NCBI GenBank assembly: GCA_902797525.1
Contig: CADBSZ010000193.1
Coordinates: 1-5,252, forward strand
Direction: 5' to 3'
Length of the DNA: 5,252 nt
Source: an uncultured Ruminococcus sp.
GTDB lineage: Bacteria; Bacillota; Clostridia; Oscillospirales; Acutalibacteraceae
The notes beneath the pieces are model-generated. The model ran no database searches, was not told the origin of the DNA, and saw only the letters and a program-made list of their open reading frames with translations. Positions 1-5,252 of the stretch are shown piece after piece (within the stretch, counting starts at the first letter, position 1; each line of letters begins with the position of its first letter). The position numbers and the translations under genes were made by a program.

Positions 1-499
1 CAAGACCGCCGGCGTCCCCGAAGAGATTCTGACATTCACCGGCAAGGCCATTGTATTCGAGAGCCAGGAAGATGCCGTAGAAGGCATCCTGGGCGACAAG
101 GTCAAGGCGGGCGACGTGGTGGTTATCCGCTACGAAGGCCCCAAGGGCGGCCCCGGTATGCGCGAAATGCTCAACCCCACCTCCGCCATTATGGGACGCG
201 GTCTGGGCAGCTCGGTTGCGCTGATTACCGACGGACGCTTTTCCGGCGCGACGCGCGGCGCGTGCATCGGCCATGTCAGCCCCGAAGCGGCGGTCGGCGG
301 CCCGATTGCGCTGGTTGAGGACGGCGACATCATTGAAATCGACATTCCCAACAACAAAATCTCCCTCAACGTCAGCGACGAAGAACTTGCCAAGCGCAGA
401 GCGCAGTGGAAGCCCAGAGAGCCGAAAATCACCACCGGCTATCTTGCTCGTTATGCAAAGCTCGTTTCCTCGGGCGCACAGGGCGCGGTGCTTTCCTAA
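1..499 (+). CDS. ilvD: Dihydroxy-acid dehydratase, C-terminal part (5' end outside window)
   Basis: This enzyme dehydrates 2,3-dihydroxy-isovalerate and 2,3-dihydroxy-3-methylvalerate to the 2-keto acids that lead to valine, isoleucine, leucine and pantothenate; it is cytoplasmic and carries an Fe-S cluster. The first complete codon is at base 2, and 165 residues are visible before the TAA at 497-499, roughly the last third of a family member of about 550 residues. The visible part holds the family hallmarks: [15 protein letters not shown] (about fragment residues 43-57), [10 protein letters not shown], and [11 protein letters not shown]. The Ser of GRFSG (codon at 242-244) is the residue proposed as catalytic base in this family. 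GHVSPEA follows, then the usual C-terminal ending [18 protein letters not shown]. The GGPGM motif and the GRFSG context fit IlvD rather than the related Edd. The Fe-S ligands lie upstream and cannot be checked. The reading frame is intact, and a strong terminator follows 11 bases after the stop. Confidence 0.94.
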   Translation, partial: KTAGVPEEILTFTGKAIVFESQEDAVEGILGDKVKAGDVVVIRYEGPKGGPGMREMLNPTSAIMGRGLGSSVALITDGRFSGATRGACIGHVSPEAAVGGPIALVEDGDIIEIDIPNNKISLNVSDEELAKRRAQWKPREPKITTGYLARYAKLVSSGAQGAVLS

Positions 500-510
500 A
501 TTTGTGTTGC

Positions 511-542
511 AACAGGGTTTGGTTCGCCAAGCCCTGTTTTTT
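511..542 (+). terminator. Rho-independent terminator after ilvD
   Basis: A 12-bp stem (511-522 with 527-538) contains a single G-T wobble and closes on a four-base TTCG loop (523-526). The 3' arm runs straight into a T tract (537-542). It lies 11 bases after the ilvD stop, so it should end the ilvD transcript and insulate the ABC operon downstream. Confidence 0.93.
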
Positions 543-550
543 CGATATCC

Positions 551-566
551 GGCGGTATAAGCCGCC
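551..566 (+). other. Small GC hairpin in the leader before the ABC operon
   Basis: GGCGG (551-555) and CCGCC (562-566) can form a perfect 5-bp stem around the loop TATAAG. It is not followed by a T run, so it is not a terminator. The loop sequence resembles a -10 box (5 of 6 matches to TATAAT), but no -35 box stands at the right distance. Its role is unknown and it may be chance. Confidence 0.35.
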
Positions 567-583
567 GCTCAAATTGCTAATTG

Positions 584-590
584 AGGAAGG
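584..590 (+). promoter_or_regulatory. Shine-Dalgarno site of first ABC gene, unusually distant
   Basis: AGGAAGG is the only SD-like sequence before the ATG at 606. It leaves 15 bases between its last G and the ATG, about twice the usual spacing. An in-frame TGA at 597-599 rules out an earlier start, and the protein's N-terminus matches the family, so the start is kept. Translation initiation may be weak or may depend on leader folding. Confidence 0.6.
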
Positions 591-605
591 TATCACTGAA
601 ACTAT

Positions 606-2339
606 ATGTTCAAATTAAGACGATTTTTAAAAGACTACAAAAAAGAATGTATCATCGGGCCGCTGTGCAAGCTGCTGGAAGCAATTTTGGAGCTGTTTGT
701 GCCGCTGGTGATGGCGAACATCATCGACGTCGGCATCAAAAACCGCGACGCAGGCTATGTCTGGAAAATGGGCGCGCTGCTTTTGCTGCTCGCCGTTTTG
801 GGCTGGTCGAGCGCCATGTTTACGCAGTATTTTGCCTCGCGCGCGTCGCAGGGCGCCGGCACCAAAATCCGCCGCGCGCTGTTTGCGCACATCAACACCC
901 TTTCGCACGCCGAGCTGGATTTGCTCGGCACGCCCTCGCTGATTACGCGCATTACCAACGACACCAACCAGGTGCAGCAGAGTATTGCCATGATGATTCG
1001 CCTGCTCACGCGCGCGCCGTTTATCATCGTCGGGTCGCTTGTGATGGCGATGACGATTCATGTTAAGCTGTCGCTGATTTTCTTCGGCGCGTCGCTGCTG
1101 ATTGCGCTCACGCTCTATTTCGTGATGACGCGCAGCGTGCCGATTTTCTCCGCCATGCAGAAAAAGCTCGACGGAATCGGCCGCGTTTCGCGTGAAAATT
1201 TGTCGGGAAGCCGCGTCATCCGCGCCTTTTCCAAGCAGAAAACCGAGTGTGCGCGCATGGACGCCGCCACCGAGGATTTGGCGCGAACGTCCATCCGCGT
1301 CAGCCGTCTGTCCGCGCTGCTCAGCCCCGTGACCTATGCCGTCACCGACGTCGCGATTATCGCGATTGTTTGGTTCGGCGCGGTTGAGGTGAACCTCGGC
1401 GGCATGCACACGGGCGACATTGTGGCGCTGGTCAGCTATATGACGCAGATTTTGCTCGCAATGGTTGTCGTGGCGAATCTTGTGATTTTGATGACGCGCG
1501 CCTCGGCGAGCGCCAAGCGCATTAACGAGGTGTTCGAAACCGAGCCCGGCGTCAGGGAGACCGCGCAAAAGCCGGTTGCGGCCGATGAATCCGCGCCGCA
1601 GCTTGTGTTTGACCACGTGAGCTTTCACTATCACCGCGACGGTGACGAGGTGCTCTCCGACATCAGCTTTTCCGTTAACCGCGGACAGACTGTCGGCATT
1701 ATCGGCGGCACCGGCAGCGGCAAAAGCTCGCTGCTGCGGTTGATTCCGCGCTTTTATGATGTTGCCGCAGGCAAGGTTTTGGTGGACGGCGTTGACGTGC
1801 GCGACTATCCGTTTGCACAGCTGCGCCGCCAAATGGGCATTGTGCCGCAGCAAAGCGTGTTGTTTGCCGGCACCGTCCGCGACAATATGCAGTGGCGCGA
1901 CAAGAATGTGACGGACGGGGAAATCATCCGCGCGCTCAAAATCGCGCAGGCGTATGAATTTGTTTCCAAGCTTCCGCAGGGACTCGACAGCCGTGTGGAG
2001 CAGGGCGGCAAGAACTTCAGCGGCGGTCAGCGCCAGCGGCTTTGCATTGCGCGCGCGCTGGTCGGCAATCTGAAGCTGTTGCTGCTCGACGACAGCTTTT
2101 CCGCCCTCGACTTGGCGACCGACGCCGCCTTGCGCAGGGCATTGAAAGAAAACACGCAGGACATGACGGTGCTCATCGTCACCCAGCGCAGCACCACCGT
2201 GCGCGACGCCGACCTCATTCTCGTGATGGGCGACGGCGAGCTTGCCGGACAGGGCACGCACGAGGAATTGTTTAAGACCTGCGAAATATACCGCGACATC
2301 TGCCTCTCGCAGCAGCAGGAAACGGAGGTGGGCGCATGA
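606..2339 (+). CDS. Heterodimeric ABC exporter, half-transporter with degenerate ATPase site (TM287/BmrC-like role)
   Basis: This 577-residue half-transporter has an N-terminal six-helix type IV (exporter) membrane domain (about 1-310; hydrophobic stretches near 24-43, 54-74, 134-152, 155-175, 240-262, 270-298). A C-terminal nucleotide-binding domain follows (about 332-570). Visible motifs are the A-loop Tyr342, Walker A GGTGSGKS (367-374), Q-loop Gln415, signature FSGGQ (471-475), Walker B LLLLDD (491-496) and D-loop SALD (499-502). Two catalytic residues are changed: Asp496 stands where the catalytic Glu belongs, and Gln527 (VTQRST) replaces the switch His. The same pair of changes is known in TM287 of Thermotoga, the degenerate half of TM287/288. 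The partner gene overlaps by 4 bases. It is a membrane exporter; the substrate (drug, lipid or peptide) cannot be read from sequence. An in-frame stop at 597-599 fixes ATG 606 as the first possible start. The first codons are AT-rich, unlike the rest of the gene. Confidence 0.95.
   Translation: MFKLRRFLKDYKKECIIGPLCKLLEAILELFVPLVMANIIDVGIKNRDAGYVWKMGALLLLLAVLGWSSAMFTQYFASRASQGAGTKIRRALFAHINTLSHAELDLLGTPSLITRITNDTNQVQQSIAMMIRLLTRAPFIIVGSLVMAMTIHVKLSLIFFGASLLIALTLYFVMTRSVPIFSAMQKKLDGIGRVSRENLSGSRVIRAFSKQKTECARMDAATEDLARTSIRVSRLSALLSPVTYAVTDVAIIAIVWFGAVEVNLGGMHTGDIVALVSYMTQILLAMVVVANLVILMTRASASAKRINEVFETEPGVRETAQKPVAADESAPQLVFDHVSFHYHRDGDEVLSDISFSVNRGQTVGIIGGTGSGKSSLLRLIPRFYDVAAGKVLVDGVDVRDYPFAQLRRQMGIVPQQSVLFAGTVRDNMQWRDKNVTDGEIIRALKIAQAYEFVSKLPQGLDSRVEQGGKNFSGGQRQRLCIARALVGNLKLLLLDDSFSALDLATDAALRRALKENTQDMTVLIVTQRSTTVRDADLILVMGDGELAGQGTHEELFKTCEIYRDICLSQQQETEVGA
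2324..2330 (+). promoter_or_regulatory. Shine-Dalgarno site of second ABC gene, inside the first
   Basis: GGAGGTG lies within the last codons of the upstream gene, with GGAGG ending 7 bases before the ATG at 2336. This near-perfect site, together with the ATGA stop/start overlap (2336-2339), supports coupled translation and roughly equal output of the two subunits. Confidence 0.85.
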
Positions 2340-4078
2340 AAACCGCTTCTCCCGTCACCAAGGTGCTCAAAAAGCTCAGGCCCTACCGTCTGCTGTTGGT
2401 CTGCGCCGTGCTGTTTGCGCTTGTCAGCGTGTCGCTGACGCTTTATATTCCCGTGCTGATCGGTCAGGCGATTGACCGGATTATCGGCAAGGGCAGCGTT
2501 TCCTTTGACGATGTGGCGCGGATTTTGGGCTATATCGCCGTCGCGGTTGTCGGCGTGACGGTTTGCCAATGGCTGATGACCTATTTTGTTAACCTCGTCA
2601 GCTTCAAGGCGGTGCGCGACTTGCGGCGCGAGGTGTTCCGCAAGCTCAATTCCGTGCCGTTGTCCTATATCGACACTCACGCGCACGGCGACCTTATCAG
2701 CCGCGTCATCAACGACGTTGACGCGGTGGGCGACGGCTTGACGCAGCTCTTTTTGCAGTTGTTTTCGGGCGTGATCACGATTGTCGGCACGCTGATTTTT
2801 ATGCTGATGATTGACTGGCGCATCGCCCTGGCCGTGTTCTTCTTAACGCCGTTGTCGCTGTTTGCGGCAGGCTTCATCGGCAAGCTCAGCGCCAGGCGCT
2901 TTCGTGAACAGCAGATGCTGCAGGGCGAGATTTCTTCGTTTGTAGAGGAGTACGTCGGCAACCAGCGCGTTGTTAAGGCGTTTTCCTATGAGGACGAGTC
3001 GTTTGCGGCGTTTGACAAATACAACAACACCCTCTATGACGTGGGCTTCAAGGCGCAGTACGCCGGTGCGCTCGCCAACCCCACCACGCGGCTTGTCAAT
3101 GCGATTGTGTATGCCGCCGTGGGCATTGTCGGCGCGCTGACTGTGCTGTCGGGCACGCTGACTGTCGGCGGTCTGTCGTGCTTCATCACCTACGCCAACC
3201 AGTACACCAAGCCCTTTAACGAGGTGACGGGCGTGCTCACCCAGCTGCAAACGGGAATCGCCGCCGCGCGCCGCGTGTTCGAGGTGCTTGAGGCGGACGA
3301 CGAAATTCCCGAAAGCGGCAACGCTTCGCCGGTTCACAGGGGAGAGGTTGCGCTTGATCATATCAGCTTTTCCTATATTCCCGAAAAGCCGCTGATAAAG
3401 GACTTTTCGCTCAAGGTCAGCAGCGGCACGCATGTGGCGATTGTCGGCCCTACCGGCTGCGGCAAAACCACGCTGATTAATCTGCTCATGCGCTTTTACG
3501 ACGTGAACAGCGGCGCGATTTATGTGGACGGCGCGGACATCCGCGACATGCGGCGCGACGATTTGCGCGGCCGCTTCGGCATGGTGCTTCAGGACAGCTG
3601 GCTGTTTCAGGGCACCATTCGCGAAAACCTGCGCTACGGCAACGAAAACGCCACCGATGAGGAAATTGTTGCAGCGGCAAAGGCGGCATACGCCCACAGC
3701 TTCATTCGCCGCATGCCCAAGGGCTATGACACCGTTATCAGCGAGGGCGGCGGCAACCTCAGTCAGGGGCAAAAGCAACTGCTGTGTATTGCGCGCGCCA
3801 TGCTGACGAATCCCGAAATTTTGATTTTGGACGAGGCGACCTCCTCTATCGACACCCTCACCGAAATTCGCGTGCAAAAAGCGTTTGCCAAAATGATGAA
3901 GGGGCGCACCAGCTTTGTTGTGGCGCACCGTTTGTCCACCATCAAGGAGAGCGACGTCATTCTCGTTATGCGCGACGGCGACATCATTGAGCAGGGCAGC
4001 CACCGCGAGCTGCTGCGGAAAAAGGGCTTTTATCATCACCTTTATCACGCGCAGTTTGCCGCGGAAGATAACAATTGA
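2336..4078 (+). CDS. Heterodimeric ABC exporter, half-transporter with catalytic ATPase site (TM288/BmrD-like role)
   Basis: This 580-residue partner has the same layout: a six-helix membrane domain (about 1-315; hydrophobic stretches near 18-41, 61-86, 136-158, 162-184, 249-272, 278-298) and a nucleotide-binding domain (about 336-570). Visible motifs are the A-loop Tyr347, Walker A GPTGCGKT (371-378), Q-loop Gln419, Walker B ILILDE with catalytic Glu500, D-loop SSID (503-506) and switch His531 (AHRLST). All catalytic residues are present. The signature is LSQGQ (475-479) rather than LSGGQ, as in TM288. In the dimer this LSQGQ would face the degenerate Walker site of the upstream subunit, while that subunit's FSGGQ would complete the active site here. 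Export of drugs or other hydrophobic compounds is the usual role of the family, but the substrate is unknown. The gene starts inside the previous one (ATGA). No terminator follows before the next gene. Confidence 0.95.
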   Translation: MKTASPVTKVLKKLRPYRLLLVCAVLFALVSVSLTLYIPVLIGQAIDRIIGKGSVSFDDVARILGYIAVAVVGVTVCQWLMTYFVNLVSFKAVRDLRREVFRKLNSVPLSYIDTHAHGDLISRVINDVDAVGDGLTQLFLQLFSGVITIVGTLIFMLMIDWRIALAVFFLTPLSLFAAGFIGKLSARRFREQQMLQGEISSFVEEYVGNQRVVKAFSYEDESFAAFDKYNNTLYDVGFKAQYAGALANPTTRLVNAIVYAAVGIVGALTVLSGTLTVGGLSCFITYANQYTKPFNEVTGVLTQLQTGIAAARRVFEVLEADDEIPESGNASPVHRGEVALDHISFSYIPEKPLIKDFSLKVSSGTHVAIVGPTGCGKTTLINLLMRFYDVNSGAIYVDGADIRDMRRDDLRGRFGMVLQDSWLFQGTIRENLRYGNENATDEEIVAAAKAAYAHSFIRRMPKGYDTVISEGGGNLSQGQKQLLCIARAMLTNPEILILDEATSSIDTLTEIRVQKAFAKMMKGRTSFVVAHRLSTIKESDVILVMRDGDIIEQGSHRELLRKKGFYHHLYHAQFAAEDNN

Positions 4079-4104
4079 CAATGCACTGAAAAATATGCTA
4101 ATAT
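4075..4104 (+). promoter_or_regulatory. Sigma-A/sigma-70-type promoter for the serine acetyltransferase gene
   Basis: A perfect -35 box TTGACA (4075-4080) is followed after 18 bases by the -10 box TAATAT (4099-4104), which carries an upstream TATG extension (4094-4097; TG plus one base before the -10). The -35 box overlaps the TGA stop codon (4076-4078) of the second ABC gene. Transcription would start near 4111, giving a leader of about 33 bases. That is too short for a T-box or a riboswitch. An alternative -10, TATTAT (4102-4107), would need a spacer of 21 and is less likely. Confidence 0.75.
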
Positions 4105-4132
4105 TATCGAAGAAGCATGCATACCATTTTAC

Positions 4133-4140
4133 GAGGTGAT
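4133..4140 (+). promoter_or_regulatory. Shine-Dalgarno site that sets the serine acetyltransferase start at 4144
   Basis: GAGGTGAT matches the 16S tail well, and GAGG ends 7 bases before ATG 4144. A longer in-frame reading from ATG 4117 would put this SD inside the coding region. It would also leave a leader of only about 6 bases after the predicted transcription start, so 4144 is preferred. Confidence 0.82.
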
Positions 4141-4143
4141 TTG

Positions 4144-5103
4144 ATGTCCGGCGGCATTGAAAAGAAAATCGACAATTTAGTGAATCTTTTGATGGACGAC
4201 TACTCCAAGGGCAGAACCATTGACGAGAACAAAATGTTCGCCTATCCCGACAAGGATGTGGTGATTGACATTCTCGAAAAGCTCAGGGTGGTCATCTATC
4301 CGGGCTATTATCCCAACAGCAACTACCGCACTTACACCGTGCGCAACAATATTTCGATTCTGCTTGAGGACATTATTTATAACCTCAAAAAGCAGACCGC
4401 GATTGTCCTGCGCTATACGCCCAAATTTGAAAACAGCGACGCGCAGACCATTGAGGAGGAGTCCGAGCGCATTACCTTTGCGTTTTTGGAAAAGCTCCCC
4501 AAAATTCGCGCGTATATCGAAACCGACATTCAGGCTTCTTATGACGGCGACCCGGCGGCGTATAACAAGGACGAAATCATCTGCACCTACCCGGGACTGT
4601 ATGCGATTTTCACCAGCCGCATCGCCCACGAGCTGTTCCTGCTCGGCGTGCCGCTGATTCCGCGTATTATGACCGAGCACGCTCACAGCCTGACGGGTAT
4701 CGACATCCACCCCGGCACCACCATCGGCAAGTACTTTTTCATCGACCACGGCACGGGCATTGTTATCGGTGAAACCACCGAAATCGGCAACAACGTCAAA
4801 ATCTATCAGGGCGTCACCCTCGGCGCGCTGTCCACCCGCGGCGGACAGAACCTGCGCGGCAAAAAGCGCCACCCCACCATCAAGGACAACGTCACCATCT
4901 ATTCGGGCGCGTCCATTCTCGGCGGCGACACCGTCATCGGCGAGGGCGTGGTTGTAGGCGGCAACGCCTTTATCACCACCTCCATTCCCGACGGTGCGAA
5001 GGTCAACGTCAAAAGCCAGGAGCTGATGTTCCGCTACGACTCCGGCAAGCGCGTGGAGTGCGAGGAAGTTGACCCCGACAAAAAATGGTTCCCCATGATA
5101 TAA
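4144..5103 (+). CDS. cysE: Serine O-acetyltransferase (CysE activity, long EpsC-type family)
   Basis: The enzyme transfers acetyl from acetyl-CoA to L-serine, giving O-acetylserine, which cysteine synthase (CysK) converts to cysteine; it is cytoplasmic. From ATG 4144 it has 319 residues. A helical N-terminal domain (about 1-180) is followed by a left-handed beta-helix of hexapeptide repeats (about 183-285). By alignment with E. coli CysE (Asp143, His158, His193), the catalytic residues are Asp187 in DIHP, His202 in DHGTG and His243 in RHP. GETTEIG and QGVTLGALS lie between them. The protein is longer than the roughly 270-residue E. coli CysE and lacks the GVPAR motif near the end. It carries instead a tail ending in WFPMI, with a C-terminal Ile as in CysE proteins that dock into CysK. 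It resembles the long serine acetyltransferases of Clostridia and Bacteroides that databases often label EpsC. It has its own promoter and terminator. An earlier in-frame ATG at 4117 would add nine residues but lacks a good SD. Confidence 0.95.
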   Translation: MSGGIEKKIDNLVNLLMDDYSKGRTIDENKMFAYPDKDVVIDILEKLRVVIYPGYYPNSNYRTYTVRNNISILLEDIIYNLKKQTAIVLRYTPKFENSDAQTIEEESERITFAFLEKLPKIRAYIETDIQASYDGDPAAYNKDEIICTYPGLYAIFTSRIAHELFLLGVPLIPRIMTEHAHSLTGIDIHPGTTIGKYFFIDHGTGIVIGETTEIGNNVKIYQGVTLGALSTRGGQNLRGKKRHPTIKDNVTIYSGASILGGDTVIGEGVVVGGNAFITTSIPDGAKVNVKSQELMFRYDSGKRVECEEVDPDKKWFPMI

Positions 5104-5114
5104 TTCCATATAAG

Positions 5115-5145
5115 AAAAAACGCTGATTTTTGTCGGCGTTTTTTT
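5115..5145 (+). terminator. Rho-independent terminator after the serine acetyltransferase gene
   Basis: A stem of six pairs (5121-5126 with 5133-5138, one T-G wobble) with a six-base loop is extended by six A-T pairs (5115-5120 with 5139-5144). It ends in seven T (5139-5145). The A run on the 5' side means it could also act on the opposite strand. It starts 11 bases after the stop codon. Confidence 0.9.
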
Positions 5146-5155
5146 ATTGAACCGC

Positions 5156-5185
5156 TTGATTTATGATTTGATACTGTGCTACAAT
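5156..5185 (+). promoter_or_regulatory. Candidate promoter for the gene starting at 5215
   Basis: The -10 box TACAAT (5180-5185; 5 of 6 matches) has a TGTG extension (5175-5178, with TG placed one base before the box). It stands 18 bases after TTGATT (5156-5161), a moderate -35. An overlapping alternative is TTGATA (5168-5173) with TATATT (5190-5195), spacer 16. Either would start transcription shortly before 5215. The region is clearly more AT-rich than the coding DNA around it. Confidence 0.55.
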
Positions 5186-5201
5186 AAAATATATTCTATG
5201 C

Positions 5202-5205
5202 AGGA
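5202..5205 (+). promoter_or_regulatory. Shine-Dalgarno site of the gene starting at 5215
   Basis: AGGA lies 9 bases before ATG 5215, within the purine-rich stretch AGGATGTGG. The site is acceptable but not strong. Confidence 0.5.
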
Positions 5206-5214
5206 TGTGGAACT

Positions 5215-5252
5215 ATGACGATTAAAAAACGTTTTATCGCGCTGCTTGCCGC
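5215..5252 (+). CDS. Start of an unidentified, probably secreted or membrane protein (3' end outside window)
   Basis: Only 12 complete codons are visible, reading MTIKKRFIALLA before the window ends. The order of a short positive segment (KKR) followed by a hydrophobic run (FIALLA) is what the start of a signal peptide or N-terminal membrane anchor looks like. Support for a real gene comes from its position after a terminator, the promoter candidates at 5156-5195 and the SD-like AGGA at 5202-5205. The sequence is too short to assign a family, and no function is proposed. Confidence 0.6.
   Translation, partial: MTIKKRFIALLA

Noticed and set aside
506..513. Palindrome GTTGCAAC before the ilvD terminator as an operator
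   Set aside because: It is only eight bases long, overlaps the terminator stem and does not recur in the window, so it cannot be told from chance.
556..561. TATAAG as the -10 box of an ABC operon promoter
   Set aside because: No hexamer 16-18 bases upstream resembles TTGACA (that position falls in the terminator's 3' arm), and there is no TG extension.
581..1066. Forward open frame of 161 codons from TTG 581, overlapping the start of the first ABC gene
   Set aside because: Its product is Arg/Ala/His-rich and without a domain, and it lies in a shifted frame of a gene with clear homology. The AGGAAGG at 584-590 lies inside it and cannot serve its TTG.
627..2261. Very long open reading frame on the minus strand opposite the first ABC gene
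   Set aside because: It is in codon-for-codon register with the sense gene, so it stays open merely because that gene rarely uses TTA, CTA or TCA codons. The predicted product is rich in His, Arg, Ala and Asn with no domain, and the sense frame has full ABC motifs.
2843..4081. Long minus-strand open frame opposite the second ABC gene
   Set aside because: It has the same cause: register with the sense codons and scarcity of TTA, CTA and TCA. It shows low-complexity basic composition and no recognisable family.
4117..4143. Nine-residue N-terminal extension of the serine acetyltransferase from ATG 4117
   Set aside because: The strong SD at 4133-4140 points to ATG 4144, and the predicted transcript start near 4111 would leave almost no leader for 4117.
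4177..5109. Long minus-strand open frame opposite the serine acetyltransferase gene
   Set aside because: It is again in exact antisense register and explained by codon bias. The sense frame has all catalytic residues of the family, and no convincing start signals were seen for the antisense frame.
5198..5218. Six-codon upstream open frame (MQDVEL) ending in ATGA overlap with the start at 5215
   Set aside because: The geometry resembles translational coupling, but it has no SD of its own and would begin only a few bases after the likely transcript start. Chance is the simpler reading.

Overview
The window comes from a GC-rich bacterium, most likely a member of the Clostridia (Firmicutes), possibly Oscillospirales/Ruminococcaceae-like. 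The grounds are strong purine-rich Shine-Dalgarno sites, sigma-A-type promoters with TRTG-type extended -10 elements, compact U-tailed terminators, a TM287/288-type heterodimeric ABC exporter and a long EpsC-type serine acetyltransferase. The taxonomic call is an inference from style and gene content, not from a marker gene.

Layout, all on the + strand. (1) Bases 1-499 are the C-terminal part of dihydroxy-acid dehydratase (IlvD, branched-chain amino acid synthesis), closed by a very good intrinsic terminator at 511-542. (2) Bases 606-4078 are a two-gene operon for a heterodimeric ABC exporter. The two half-transporters overlap by 4 bases (ATGA). The first has a degenerate ATPase site (Asp for the catalytic Glu, Gln for the switch His). 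The second has the intact Glu and His but an LSQGQ signature. Together they make one degenerate and one consensus ATP site. (3) Bases 4144-5103 are serine O-acetyltransferase (CysE/EpsC family), the first step of cysteine synthesis from serine. It has its own near-consensus promoter, whose TTGACA -35 box overlaps the stop codon of the second ABC gene, and an intrinsic terminator at 5115-5145. (4) After that terminator come another promoter candidate and the first 12 codons of a new gene at 5215. Its start looks like a signal peptide or membrane anchor, and it runs off the window.

The genes appear to be four separate transcription units pointing the same way: amino-acid biosynthesis (IlvD), export (ABC pair), cysteine synthesis (CysE) and an unknown secreted or membrane protein. 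The two ABC subunits clearly work together. I see no firm functional link between the ABC exporter and its biosynthetic neighbours. No mobile element, CRISPR array, tRNA, rRNA or riboswitch was seen, and there is no gene-free stretch longer than about 110 bases. This looks like ordinary chromosomal core sequence. The points worth a second look are regulatory (promoter inside a stop codon, long SD spacing, no visible promoter for the ABC operon) and the paired asymmetry of the two ATPase domains.
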